A stretch of 11,456 nt of DNA. Source: Deltaproteobacteria bacterium. Its GTDB lineage: Bacteria > Desulfobacterota > DSM-4660 > Desulfatiglandales > HGW-15. Numbering within the stretch: position 1 is the first letter of the stretch; each line of letters starts with the position of its first letter. The stretch is taken from the NCBI GenBank assembly GCA_019308985.1, contig JAFDHB010000183.1, forward strand, positions 1-11,456, given 5' to 3'. Below, in pieces: positions 1 to 6,739 of this stretch. Below the pieces are notes generated by a model. It was given only the letters and a program-made list of their open reading frames with translations. It was not told the DNA's origin and ran no database searches. The position numbers and the translations under genes were made by a program.

Positions 1-2
1 AC

Positions 3-239
3 CTTATGGGATATTGCTACTTCAAGACAGGTGAGCACGAAAAGGCGATAGAATGTTTCAAGAAGGTCCTCCAACTAGACCCCGGCTCAGCGATTGACTA
101 CGCGAACATAGCGTCCAACTACAGGGAAATGGGGGACAGGGAGATGGCCATCCGCTATTACACCTTCGCCCTCGAACTTGATCCCGGCATCGAGTTTGCC
201 AGGGAGAACCTGGAGATGTTACAGGGCAAAGATGGTTAG
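3..239 (+). CDS. TPR-repeat protein, C-terminal fragment (5' end outside window)
   Basis: The frame is open to the left window edge, so only the last 79 codons are visible; the ATG at 6 is probably internal. The fragment holds two consecutive tetratricopeptide repeats. The first runs from about GYCYFKTGEHEKAIECF to LDPGS, the second from DYANIASNYREMGDREMAI to LELDPG. Both show the TPR pattern of small residues at positions 8 and 20 and a closing Leu-Asp-Pro. TPRs are helical protein-binding scaffolds, so the partner and pathway cannot be told from this piece. The protein ends soon after the second repeat, with the helix FARENLEMLQGKDG as a likely capping helix. It converges with the GNAT gene, and a small inverted-repeat element lies between them. 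Confidence 0.85.
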   Translation, partial: LMGYCYFKTGEHEKAIECFKKVLQLDPGSAIDYANIASNYREMGDREMAIRYYTFALELDPGIEFARENLEMLQGKDG

Positions 240-265
240 GGATCTCCTTAAAGATGCTTGAGATA

Positions 266-402
266 GAGACCTTTGCATAACCTATCAAGAATTGCCAATG
301 CACGAATAGAAAGCCATAAGCACCGAAGAATCGTAGAATTTCATCAAACTTTGGATCGAGGCAACCATGTTGCCGGGCCCTAGTTGGTTTTACAAAGGTC
401 TC
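266..402. repeat. 137-bp MITE-like element with 17-bp terminal inverted repeats
   Basis: The left end reads GAGACCTTTGCATAACC (266-282). The right end (386-402), read on the other strand, is GAGACCTTTGTAAAACC, matching at 15 of 17 positions. The 103-bp interior contains a perfect 15-bp palindrome, GGCAACCATGTTGCC (360-374), and no complete gene. I could not see a target-site duplication. Short sequences with paired terminal inverted repeats and no transposase are usually non-autonomous derivatives of DD(E/D) insertion sequences; the parent family is not identified here. It fills most of the 213-bp gap between the convergent TPR and GNAT genes. Confidence 0.55.
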
Positions 403-452
403 AAACAGTATAAAGGACCAGGATTCCCTTTCTGGAGTGAAGAGAGGAAGCC

Positions 453-956
453 TCATGAGGAGGCAAGCTCAAGCATCATCTTCCTTTCCCAGATATCCAT
501 GTCACAGAATTCAAACCCGAACTTCTCGTAAAGCTTGATGGCGCTGATATTCTTTGTCTCAACGCATAGCCATATGGATTTGTACCCCATCTCTCTTGCC
601 CCCTCGACCGCCAACTCCGTCAAGGCCGTGCCCACACCCCTGTTCCTGTGGTCCTGGTGCACAAAGATGAGATATTCGTAATCCTTCCCCTTGGGATCAG
701 GGATCAAGGCCGCGTGCCAGATTATTCTCCCTTCCCTGATGGCAATGAAGGTGGTGCTTGCCCCCAGGATCTCCTCCACCCACTTGCAGCATTTGTCCTG
801 GTCGGCGGGGGGCAGTCCCTGCGCGGCCGGCCTGGGGGAAAACTCCAGGTACATGCTCAAAAGCCTCTGGTAGTCACCAGGGCCTCCCCTCCCCACGAGG
901 AAAAGGACACCTCTCTTGTCCTTCTTGATCTTGAACTCAAGGGATTCCAATCTCAT
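453..956 (-). CDS. GNAT-family N-acetyltransferase
   Basis: A 167-residue single-domain acetyltransferase that moves acetyl (or acyl) from CoA to an amine. Motif A, which binds the CoA pyrophosphate, is visible as HRNRGVGTAL (residues 103-112; R-x-x-G-x-G at 104-109), preceded by the strand YLIFVH. The motif B region, NISAIKLYEKFGFE (136-149), is typical of GNATs. Length is normal for the family. The start is uncertain: the ATG at 956 has GGGAGA directly abutting it, which is too close to act as its Shine-Dalgarno, whereas the TTG at 950 lies 6 nt beyond the same GGGAGA. The frame stays open upstream to 1133, but that extension is low-complexity, Arg/Gly-rich and unlike a GNAT. The substrate cannot be read from sequence. 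Its position beside a deacetylase and acetyl-CoA synthetase makes an AcuA-like protein acetyltransferase possible, but the sequence is too generic to claim orthology. Confidence 0.85.
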   Translation of the reverse strand: MRLESLEFKIKKDKRGVLFLVGRGGPGDYQRLLSMYLEFSPRPAAQGLPPADQDKCCKWVEEILGASTTFIAIREGRIIWHAALIPDPKGKDYEYLIFVHQDHRNRGVGTALTELAVEGAREMGYKSIWLCVETKNISAIKLYEKFGFEFCDMDIWERKMMLELASS

Positions 957-1330
957 TCTCCCAGGCCAGCGCCGTGTCCCATTACTCTCCCCTTGCGGTC
1001 TCACACGGGACTTGCGGCAGGCACAAGAATCCTTCCCTCTGTCCCCTCCTCCCTCCTTGCTTTTCGCCCCATGTCTGCCTCCGTCTGTTTCTCGTGCTCT
1101 TAGCACCGGCACCCTCAGGAACAACAGTATCATGTCCCAGGAGCTGTTGTCCAGTGATCATCATGGTATCCTTTCCGGCTCGGCCTGAGGGGGATTGGGT
1201 TCCGCTCGATCTTTGGAAGGGTCCTTTTTCGTTGACCCTGCTTTTACTGATCTGCTAGGATTCCCGAGATATGTCTCCTGGCAAATCAGCCTTTATCTTG
1301 CGTGTCAACCATGCTTATTGAGGGAATCGA
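957..1330. other. 374-bp gap between divergent GNAT and deacetylase genes
   Basis: No gene is convincing here. Several frames are open on both strands, but they are rich in Pro, Arg and Ser and resemble no family. The best small candidate is a minus-strand frame starting at 1164 (MMITGQQLLGHDTVVPEG...). It has AAAGGA 4 nt upstream but turns low-complexity and stops at 982. The gap must hold the promoters for both flanking genes. I see no long palindrome or rRNA/tRNA-like sequence in it. Confidence 0.4.
1232..1261 (+). promoter_or_regulatory. Candidate sigma70-type promoter for the deacetylase gene
   Basis: TTGACC (1232-1237, 5 of 6 to the -35 consensus) is followed after 18 bp by TAGGAT (1256-1261, 4 of 6 to the -10 consensus). 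Transcription would begin near 1268, giving a leader of about 60 nt to the TTG start at 1331. This is a consensus match only; the spacing is slightly long and the -10 is weak. Confidence 0.3.
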
Positions 1331-2491
1331 TTGGGGTCCGACATCGAACACAGAATAAAGTCCCTGTTCTTTTATTCCGATGACATGGCTCGCTTTGATT
1401 TCGGGCCCGATCATCCTTTCAAGCCCGAGCGGGCCTCTAAGACCTATGACCTTTGTTCCCGTTACGGGCTTTTGGATCAGCCCTGGATGTCCGTCATTGC
1501 TCCCGAATCCCTGGATGAGGCCCTTCTGGAGCTTTTCCATGACCCATCATACGTCGATACCCTCAGGAGGGCGAGCAGGGGGGAGGTGGACCTAGACATG
1601 ATCGCCCGGGGCCTCGGCACTGGTGACAACCCTCTGATTCCTGGAATCTTTGAATGGTCCCTCAAGGCGGCGGGCGGCACCCACGCTGCCGTGGAAGGCG
1701 TCTTGAAGGGTGAAATTGAGGTGGCGTTCAATCTCCTAGGAGGGTTTCACCATGCAATGCCCGACCATGCCGAGGGCTTTTGCTATATAAACGACATCGT
1801 GATTGCCATAAGGGACGCCCTCTTGAGATCACCGGATGGCAAAATCGCCTATGTGGACCTGGATGCCCATCACGGCAACGGTGTCCAGCATGCCTTCTTC
1901 AAGGACCCCCGGGTCCTCTTCGTCTCTATTCACGAAACCGGCCGCGCCCTTTACCCCTGGTCTGGATACGAGACCGAGGTGGGAGAGGGTGATGGGCTCG
2001 GGTTCACGGTCAACGTACCCCTTGAACCAGGGGCGGATGACGAAGTCTATGGTTATGTCCTTGAAGAAATCGTCTTTCCTCTGCTCGAGGCCTTCTCGCC
2101 TGCGTTGATCGTGGCACAGGCGGGAGCGGACGCCCTTGTCTCCGACCCCCTGACACACCTGGAAATCACGAACAATGCATATCGCAAGGCCATCAAAGGT
2201 ATAACTGATATATGTCCCAGGGTGGTTGCCCTTGGAGGTGGAGGATACGACCTCATCCGGTCTGCCAGATGCTGGACTCTTGCCTGGGCTGTCATGAACC
2301 GTATTGAACCCTCGGACGAATATGCGGGCCTGGTGGGTGGAATGATGTTCGGGCCTGAAATGGAGGCGGGAACTCTTTACGATGAGCCCCACCAGAGCGA
2401 GGGGGAGACAAAGGAAAACGCCCTGAGGGAAGCCAGGCAAACCGTAGAATACCTGCGCAGGGAGGTATTCCCTATCCACGGTATAGCATGA
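1331..2491 (+). CDS. Histone-deacetylase-family (AcuC-like) zinc deacetylase
   Basis: A 386-residue arginase/deacetylase-fold enzyme that removes acetyl groups from lysine or other amines using an active-site metal. All catalytic elements are visible: the general-base pair H140-H141 in GGFHHAMPDHAEGFCYIND; metal ligands D178 and H180 in DLDAHHGNG; the third ligand D267 in QAGADAL; and the transition-state tyrosine Y306 in GGGGYD. By coincidence D178, H180, D267 and Y306 carry the same numbers as in human HDAC8. The start is TTG at 1331: GAGGG lies 6 nt upstream and an in-frame TGA at 1319 blocks any earlier start, while the next ATG (1385) would cut into the conserved N-terminus before FGPDHPFKPER. 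The family includes AcuC and acetylpolyamine amidohydrolases. The neighbouring acetyl-CoA synthetase and GNAT favour an AcuC-like role in deacetylating the synthetase, which remains an inference. There is no signal peptide, so it is cytoplasmic. Confidence 0.93.
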   Translation: MGSDIEHRIKSLFFYSDDMARFDFGPDHPFKPERASKTYDLCSRYGLLDQPWMSVIAPESLDEALLELFHDPSYVDTLRRASRGEVDLDMIARGLGTGDNPLIPGIFEWSLKAAGGTHAAVEGVLKGEIEVAFNLLGGFHHAMPDHAEGFCYINDIVIAIRDALLRSPDGKIAYVDLDAHHGNGVQHAFFKDPRVLFVSIHETGRALYPWSGYETEVGEGDGLGFTVNVPLEPGADDEVYGYVLEEIVFPLLEAFSPALIVAQAGADALVSDPLTHLEITNNAYRKAIKGITDICPRVVALGGGGYDLIRSARCWTLAWAVMNRIEPSDEYAGLVGGMMFGPEMEAGTLYDEPHQSEGETKENALREARQTVEYLRREVFPIHGIA

Positions 2492-2509
2492 CCCTTTTGG
2501 AGTCTACTC

Positions 2510-2670
2510 TTGATGAACTCGCAAAAAGGCTGAAAGTGCTCATTTCTGACATTCCTGCGAAAGTAGAGATCCAATAATTTCAAAGGCCTCTGGAGGCCTC
2601 CTGGTCGCGGTCCGAGGCAGGCTTATCAAGTCCAGCATGACGGTTTTGGGACCTTTTACGAGCTTGTCAA
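2510..2670. repeat. Palindromic dispersed repeat R1 (degenerate)
   Basis: This 161-bp element begins 18 bp after the deacetylase stop codon. Its left end, TTGATGAACTCGCAAAAAGG (from 2510), is repeated in inverted form at its right end (2650-2670, reading TTGACAAGCTCGTAAAAGGT on the other strand), about 15 of 21 matching. Nested inside are CTGACATTCCTGCGAAAG (about 2547-2564) and, inverted, a CCGTCATGCTGGACTTGAT-type segment (about 2625-2643). Both resemble widespread proteobacterial intergenic repeat sequence from memory. The interior has decayed, so the arms no longer pair well. No coding content. Confidence 0.55.
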
Positions 2671-2675
2671 AATTG

Positions 2676-2827
2676 ATGAACTCGTAAAAAGTCAAAATCA
2701 GGATGGCAAAGTAAAAAGTTTCAAGTTCAAGGCGCGCAAATCTCGTGTGATGAGGCGTACATAGAAGTACGCCGCAATCACAACGAGATGAAGCGCAACG
2801 CAGAAATTGGACTTTTTACGAAGCCAT
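2676..2827. repeat. Palindromic dispersed repeat R2, near-identical to R4
   Basis: This 152-bp element has terminal inverted repeats ATGAACTCGTAAAAAGTC (2676-2693) and, on the other strand, ATGGCTTCGTAAAAAGTC (2810-2827), 15 of 18 matching. The core is a strong imperfect hairpin: TCTCGTGTGATGAGGCGTAC (2741-2760), loop ATAGAA, then GTACGCCGCAATCACAACGA (2767-2786). The stretch 2716-2827 matches the reverse complement of 10117-10227 at all but a few bases (about 96 percent by eye, with one loop indel). It ends exactly at the double stop codon (TAG TAA) of acetyl-CoA synthetase. Its left terminus also pairs with the right end of R1, giving a second hairpin with 20-bp arms at 2650-2693 (16 of 20 paired, 4-nt loop). 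It fills the space between two convergent genes and could form 3'-end structures in both transcripts. Confidence 0.8.
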
Positions 2828-2829
2828 TA

Positions 2830-4812
2830 CTATTGCTTTCCGGCAATAAGCCTGTCCACCACTTCCGGTTCAGCCAGCGTCGTTGTATCGCCCAACTCAT
2901 CAATCCGGCCTTCCGCGATCTTCCTCAGTATCCTGCGCATGATCTTGCCGCTTCTCGTCTTGGGAAGGGCATCGGCGAATTGTATCTTATCCGGGGTGGC
3001 TATGGGCCCTATCTCCTTTCTGACATGTTTGACCAGTTCTTTTTTCAATTCCCCCGTAGGATTGATGTTCTCCTTGAGGACAACGAATGCGTATATACCC
3101 TGTCCCTTGAGTTCGTGGGGATACCCTACCACGGCCGATTCCGCGACAGCGCCGTGGGAGACCAGGGCACTCTCTATCTCTGCCGTTCCCATCCTGTGCC
3201 CGGAGACGTTGATGACATCATCCACCCTGCCCATCAGCCAGAAGTATCCGTCCTCGTCCTTACGTGCTCCGTCTCCGGAAAAATAAAGGCTTGGATACTG
3301 GATGAAGTATTGGGTCCTGAACCGGTCCGGGTCCCGGTAAAGGGTCCTCATGAATCCCGGCCAGGGCTTCTTGAGGCAAAGGTGTCCCCCCTCGTTGATA
3401 TCCGCCTCTTTTCCGTCCGTCTTCATGATAAGGGGCTGTATGCCGAAGAAGGGAAGGGAGGCGGAGCCCGGCTTCATGGGCATGGCTCCGGGTATGGGAG
3501 TTATCACGTGACCCCCGGTCTCCGTCTGCCACCATGTATCCACGATGGGGCAGCGCTCCTTACCCACAACCCCGTAATACCACATCCATGCCTTTGGATT
3601 TATGGGTTCGCCCACGCTCCCGAGGAGCCTGAGGCTGCTCAGGTCCCTCCCCTTGACCCATTCGTCTCCGCTCCTCATCATTGCCCTTATTGCGGTGGGA
3701 GCCGTGTAGAATATGTTGACCCCGTATTTTTCCACCACCTGCCAGAAGCGATCCGGTTGGGGATAGTTGGGGACCCCTTCGAACATTAGGGAGGTCGCAC
3801 CCGTTGCCAGGGGGCCGTAAACGATGTAGCTATGGCCCGTTACCCAGCCGATATCGGCCGTGCACCAGAATATATCCTCGTCCCTGTAATCAAAGACATA
3901 TTTCATGGTGAGAAGGGTGTAGAGGAGATAGCCCGCTGTGGTGTGGAGCACCCCTTTCGGCTTTCCCGTACTCCCACTGGTGTAAAGGATGAACAGCGGA
4001 TCTTCCGAGTCCATGGACTCGGGCTCGCACTCCTGGGATGCCTCCGCCATCAACTCGTGCCACCAGTAATCACGTCCTTCAACCATAGGGGTTTCCCTTT
4101 CCATCCTCTTGACTACTATGCATCGCTTTACCCCGGGGCAGGCCTCCAGTGCCTTATCCGCATTTCTCTTGCTCTCCAGCACACGCCCGGCCCTGTAGGC
4201 GCAATTGCTTGTAATCAGTGTCTCGGCCCCGCAGTCCAGTATCCTGTCTTTGAGGGAATCGGGGCTGAACCCCCCGAAGACCACGCTATGGATGGCCCCT
4301 ATGCGCGCGCAGGCCAGCATGGCAATGGGAAGCTCTGGGATCATCGGCAGGTACATGGCTACCCTGTCTCCAGCCCCTATGCCGAAGCTTCGCAACACGT
4401 TGGCAAACTTGCACACCTCCCTGTGAAGTTGCTGGTATGTGTATGTCTTGGATTCTTCCAGGGGCTCCCCTTGCCAGATCAGCGCAGCCTTGTTGCGCCT
4501 CCAGGTCCTGGTATGGCGATCCAAACAGTTGTATGCGGCATTGAGCTTGCCGCCCACGAAGTACCGTATGTATACATCGTCCTTGAAGCTGTAGTCTTCC
4601 ACGGGACCATCCCATAGCTTGAACCAGTCCAGGTGTTCCCGGGCCATCTCAGCCCAAAATGCTTCAGGCTCCTCTACAGACCTCTTATAAAGGCTCTCGT
4701 ATTCTTTCATGCTCTTCAATCGGGCCTTTTGCACGAATTCCTCCGGAGGATAAAAGACACGCTTTTCCTGATAAACCGATTCTACGTGATTTGTCTTCTT
4801 TGTCTTTTCCAT
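2830..4812 (-). CDS. acsA: Acetyl-CoA synthetase (AMP-forming)
   Basis: A 660-residue adenylate-forming enzyme that converts acetate, ATP and CoA to acetyl-CoA, AMP and pyrophosphate. The order and length match Acs. The N-terminal segment includes [16 protein letters not shown] (85-100). The P-loop-like A3 motif is [11 protein letters not shown] (277-287), and [10 protein letters not shown] (425-434) holds the tryptophan that restricts the acyl pocket in true Acs. [16 protein letters not shown] (510-525) and [13 protein letters not shown] (528-540) form the hinge to the mobile C-terminal domain. [15 protein letters not shown] (617-631) carries the catalytic lysine K623, equivalent to Salmonella K609, which Pat/AcuA enzymes acetylate and sirtuin/AcuC enzymes deacetylate. 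The start is the ATG at 4812, with GAGAGG 7 nt upstream; an in-frame ATG at 4827 lacks a Shine-Dalgarno. It ends in tandem stops TAG TAA. A dedicated promoter must lie in about 4813-4883, because repeat R3 separates it from the upstream operon. Direction (acetate use or salvage) is not decided by sequence. Confidence 0.97.
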   Translation of the reverse strand: MEKTKKTNHVESVYQEKRVFYPPEEFVQKARLKSMKEYESLYKRSVEEPEAFWAEMAREHLDWFKLWDGPVEDYSFKDDVYIRYFVGGKLNAAYNCLDRHTRTWRRNKAALIWQGEPLEESKTYTYQQLHREVCKFANVLRSFGIGAGDRVAMYLPMIPELPIAMLACARIGAIHSVVFGGFSPDSLKDRILDCGAETLITSNCAYRAGRVLESKRNADKALEACPGVKRCIVVKRMERETPMVEGRDYWWHELMAEASQECEPESMDSEDPLFILYTSGSTGKPKGVLHTTAGYLLYTLLTMKYVFDYRDEDIFWCTADIGWVTGHSYIVYGPLATGATSLMFEGVPNYPQPDRFWQVVEKYGVNIFYTAPTAIRAMMRSGDEWVKGRDLSSLRLLGSVGEPINPKAWMWYYGVVGKERCPIVDTWWQTETGGHVITPIPGAMPMKPGSASLPFFGIQPLIMKTDGKEADINEGGHLCLKKPWPGFMRTLYRDPDRFRTQYFIQYPSLYFSGDGARKDEDGYFWLMGRVDDVINVSGHRMGTAEIESALVSHGAVAESAVVGYPHELKGQGIYAFVVLKENINPTGELKKELVKHVRKEIGPIATPDKIQFADALPKTRSGKIMRRILRKIAEGRIDELGDTTTLAEPEVVDRLIAGKQ

Positions 4813-4883
4813 AAGATCGCCTCTCATAGCTTATGAATCATGCTCATTCAAATGTGCAAAACTCCTAGAAACCTCAAACGTGG

Positions 4884-5023
4884 GATGCTTTTGGAAAAGC
4901 CCCAGATGCAAGCTGAGCCTGCGAAATCCCGCTTGCGGGAGGGCGCAAATCTTTGGGGATGCGGTGCAACGCCGCCCCTTGGATAGCGCCTTGGCGGAGA
5001 GATGGGGTTTTTGCGAAGCCATC
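4884..5023. repeat. Palindromic dispersed repeat R3
   Basis: This 140-bp element has ends GATGCTTTTGGAAAAGCCCC (4884-4903) and, on the other strand, GATGGCTTCGCAAAAACCCC (5004-5023), 15 of 20 matching. The second end is the same type as in R2 and R4. Internal hairpins include perfect GCTTTT-GG-AAAAGC (4887-4900) and TCCCGC-TT-GCGGGA (4927-4940), plus a GC-rich imperfect one near 4953-4977. The interior differs from R2/R4, so this is a relative rather than a copy. Its right end overlaps the TGA stop (5022-5024) of the metallo-hydrolase gene. It separates that operon from acetyl-CoA synthetase and may act in termination or mRNA 3'-end protection. Confidence 0.6.
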
Positions 5024-5981
5024 AAGCAAGGGAGTACTTGGACCCCACACTATTCAAGATAAAAGCATCGGGGAATGCCTCCGAAAGGCGATTGATTGCC
5101 TCCCAGCCCGTACAGTGCATGGGAACCAGGACCCTGGGTTCGAACCTCGCTAGTTCCTCGATGGTCCTGTCGATAATCGGCTCGTAATCGGGGCCTGAGA
5201 GGTGAAATCCTCCCATGATGCCGTAGATATCCTTCACCCCTGTGGCCTCCATTGCATGGAGCACGGTGTTGATTATTCCCGCGTGGCTGCACCCGGATAG
5301 GATAACCAGGCCTTTCTCCTTCAATCGGATTGCAAGGGCCTGGTCCTCGGCAATGACATCCTTCTCCAATTTCCCTGCCTTCTCCACGTAGGCGTTCAGG
5401 AGCCCCTTCTCAAAGTCTGTCCGGCGTGCTATGCCCCCTGTTATCAAGACCGTCTCATCCCCTATGAGGGTGGGGTTTTCGGTCTCGTGAAGATCCGTAT
5501 TCCTTTTCTCCAGCTCCTCCCTTACAAGGGTCCTGGGAAAACGCAGCATCCTCCCGTCCTTCAAGGCCTTATACCTTGGAAAATGAAATGCGGCGGGGTG
5601 GAGAAAAAGGTCTATAGGGCGAGAAATTCGGTCCAGGATCGGAATGAGGGCACCTGTATGGTCCATGTGGGCGTGACTCATTACGATTGCCTCTATCTCC
5701 CCGAGATCTATCCTGAGCCTCTCGGCGTTGTGCAGCACGCCGTGCCTCGTGTACCCGGTGTCAAAAAGCACGCTGTGCTTTATGTTGTCCCTGTAAACAT
5801 CCACCAGGAGTGAAAGACCGTGTTCCGCCACGAACGTGTCAAGGGGGATTTCATCTCCCTCTGAAAGAGGAGGGCGGGTCACCGTGTCATTGCTTGCCAG
5901 CAAGACGTCCACGTAATTGTCCATTAGGATGACTATCTCTACCTTGTCAACCTCCTTCAGTGTCAGCGTTGTCCTGCTCAT
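5022..5981 (-). CDS. DHPS-like metallo-beta-lactamase-fold hydrolase
   Basis: A 319-residue metallo-beta-lactamase-fold protein. The metal motif H-x-H-x-D-H is SHAHMDHTG (H103, H105, D107, H108). Further likely ligands are H233 in GCSHAGI, H260 in GGFHLSG and H289 in PMHCTG. The GCSHAGIIN and GGFHL signatures, with a long insertion between motifs, place it with the 7,8-dihydropterin-6-methyl-4-(beta-D-ribofuranosyl)aminobenzene-5'-phosphate synthase-like branch. Members in bacteria mostly lack a proven substrate, so no reaction is claimed. The start is the ATG at 5981: GGAGG lies 8 nt upstream, and it overlaps the coaE stop as ATGA, so the two are probably translationally coupled. An in-frame upstream start at 6023 would lie well inside coaE and is unlikely. 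No signal peptide is seen. The C-terminus runs into repeat R3. Confidence 0.88.
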   Translation of the reverse strand: MSRTTLTLKEVDKVEIVILMDNYVDVLLASNDTVTRPPLSEGDEIPLDTFVAEHGLSLLVDVYRDNIKHSVLFDTGYTRHGVLHNAERLRIDLGEIEAIVMSHAHMDHTGALIPILDRISRPIDLFLHPAAFHFPRYKALKDGRMLRFPRTLVREELEKRNTDLHETENPTLIGDETVLITGGIARRTDFEKGLLNAYVEKAGKLEKDVIAEDQALAIRLKEKGLVILSGCSHAGIINTVLHAMEATGVKDIYGIMGGFHLSGPDYEPIIDRTIEELARFEPRVLVPMHCTGWEAINRLSEAFPDAFILNSVGSKYSLA

Positions 5982-6628
5982 TTCATTGACCTCCGCTGTT
6001 GTATATCCTTCAATTTCCACCAAAGGTCCTCGACCTGGGCCCTGGTTTCATCAAGGGACCCGTCATTGTAAATGACAAAGTCCGCGTATTTCAACTTTTC
6101 ATCTATGGGTAGCTGGGCATCCAGGATCCGTTCCGCCTGTCTCCTCTTGATGGCGTCCCTTTTCATGAGTCGCTCTATCTGCACCTCCCTGGGGGCGTAA
6201 ACCAAAACTACCTTGTCGAACCTGTCCTGGGAACCGATCTCGATGAGCAGCGGGATAACCACCTGGATGATGGCCGCTGGATTGTTCCTTGCGATCCTGT
6301 CCACATGCCTTGCCATCTCCTCCAGGATGAAAGGGTGGGTGAAACTCTCCAGCCTCTTTCTCTTTGCCTCCTCATTGAACACTATGGAAGATAGTTTCTT
6401 CCTGTCTATGGAACCGTCCTCCTTGAGCACGCTGTCGCCGAAATAGCCTACGATTTGCTTCCACGCGGGCCGACCCGGTTCGACAACCTCCCTGGCAATA
6501 ATGTCCGTATCCACGAGGTGAGCCCCCAGCTCTTTCAGCATTTCCGCCACCGTGCTCTTGCCAGTGGCAATCCCTCCCGTAACCCCCAGCAAGAGGCACA
6601 TATCCTTTCTACCCAAATCCCGCGCCAC
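5978..6628 (-). CDS. coaE: Dephospho-CoA kinase
   Basis: CoaE performs the last step of coenzyme A synthesis, phosphorylating the 3'-OH of dephospho-CoA with ATP. The P-loop GVTGGIATGKST (residues 15-26) is followed by the conserved VDTDIIAREV (39-48), whose first Asp is the usual catalytic base. FTHPFI, the IPLLIE strand-helix turn and the lid-region KRD...R are also present. The 216-residue length is normal. The start is drawn at GTG 6628, because AAGGAG lies about 10 nt upstream. The ATG at 6601 (MCLLLGVTGG) would give the more usual compact N-terminus, but its only purine-rich sequence, AAAGGAT, is too close. The gene overlaps the downstream metallo-hydrolase by 4 nt (ATGA), forming a two-gene operon. 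It supplies the CoA that the nearby acetyl-CoA synthetase uses. Confidence 0.95.
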   Translation of the reverse strand: MARDLGRKDMCLLLGVTGGIATGKSTVAEMLKELGAHLVDTDIIAREVVEPGRPAWKQIVGYFGDSVLKEDGSIDRKKLSSIVFNEEAKRKRLESFTHPFILEEMARHVDRIARNNPAAIIQVVIPLLIEIGSQDRFDKVVLVYAPREVQIERLMKRDAIKRRQAERILDAQLPIDEKLKYADFVIYNDGSLDETRAQVEDLWWKLKDIQQRRSMK

Positions 6629-6669
6629 AAGTGTATGGCTCCTTCTACGTAATCCTACTATGTTTCTTT

Positions 6670-6706
6670 ATCATATCAGGTCCCTCTGGGCAAATTAATG
6701 TTGCCC
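6670..6706. promoter_or_regulatory. Divergent promoter region with GGGCAA-N7-TTGCCC palindrome
   Basis: The 111 bp between coaE and the EndoQ-helicase gene hold a perfect 6-bp inverted repeat with a 7-bp spacer, GGGCAAATTAATGTTGCCC (6688-6706), of operator size. On the minus strand TATGAT (6675 down to 6670, 5 of 6 to the -10 consensus) sits about 42 nt before the coaE GTG, with a poor -35 (TTAATT) overlapping the palindrome. On the plus strand no good promoter stands out. A regulator bound here could affect both genes; this is inference from position and symmetry. Confidence 0.3.
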
Positions 6707-6739
6707 ACAACATTCGGCTGTTAGTCCATATTCACCCCT

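Noticed and set aside
58..456. 132-residue minus-strand frame across the TPR gene and the 137-bp element
   Set aside because: It runs antisense through real TPR coding sequence and then through the repeat element; at most a short stretch inside the element might be transposase-derived.
957..1133. N-terminal extension of the GNAT frame up to 1133
   Set aside because: The added 59 residues are basic and compositionally odd with no resemblance to a GNAT domain or a signal peptide; the conserved fold is complete without them.
982..1164. Minus-strand frame starting MMITGQQLLGHDTVVPEG with a plausible ribosome-binding site upstream of the GNAT gene
   Set aside because: After about 24 residues it becomes Arg/Gly/Gln-rich low-complexity sequence, resembles no family, and is not in frame with the GNAT. 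A frameshifted N-terminus is not needed because the GNAT is already full length.
2650..2788. CRISPR array or attachment site in the repeat-rich gap
   Set aside because: The repeats are inverted and nested rather than regularly spaced direct repeats, no cas or integrase gene is near, and a second copy at R4 shows it is a dispersed palindrome.
2788..3789. Long plus-strand frame of 333 residues opposite acetyl-CoA synthetase
   Set aside because: It is the antisense shadow of a highly conserved acs gene in a GC-rich reading register; no domain is recognisable.
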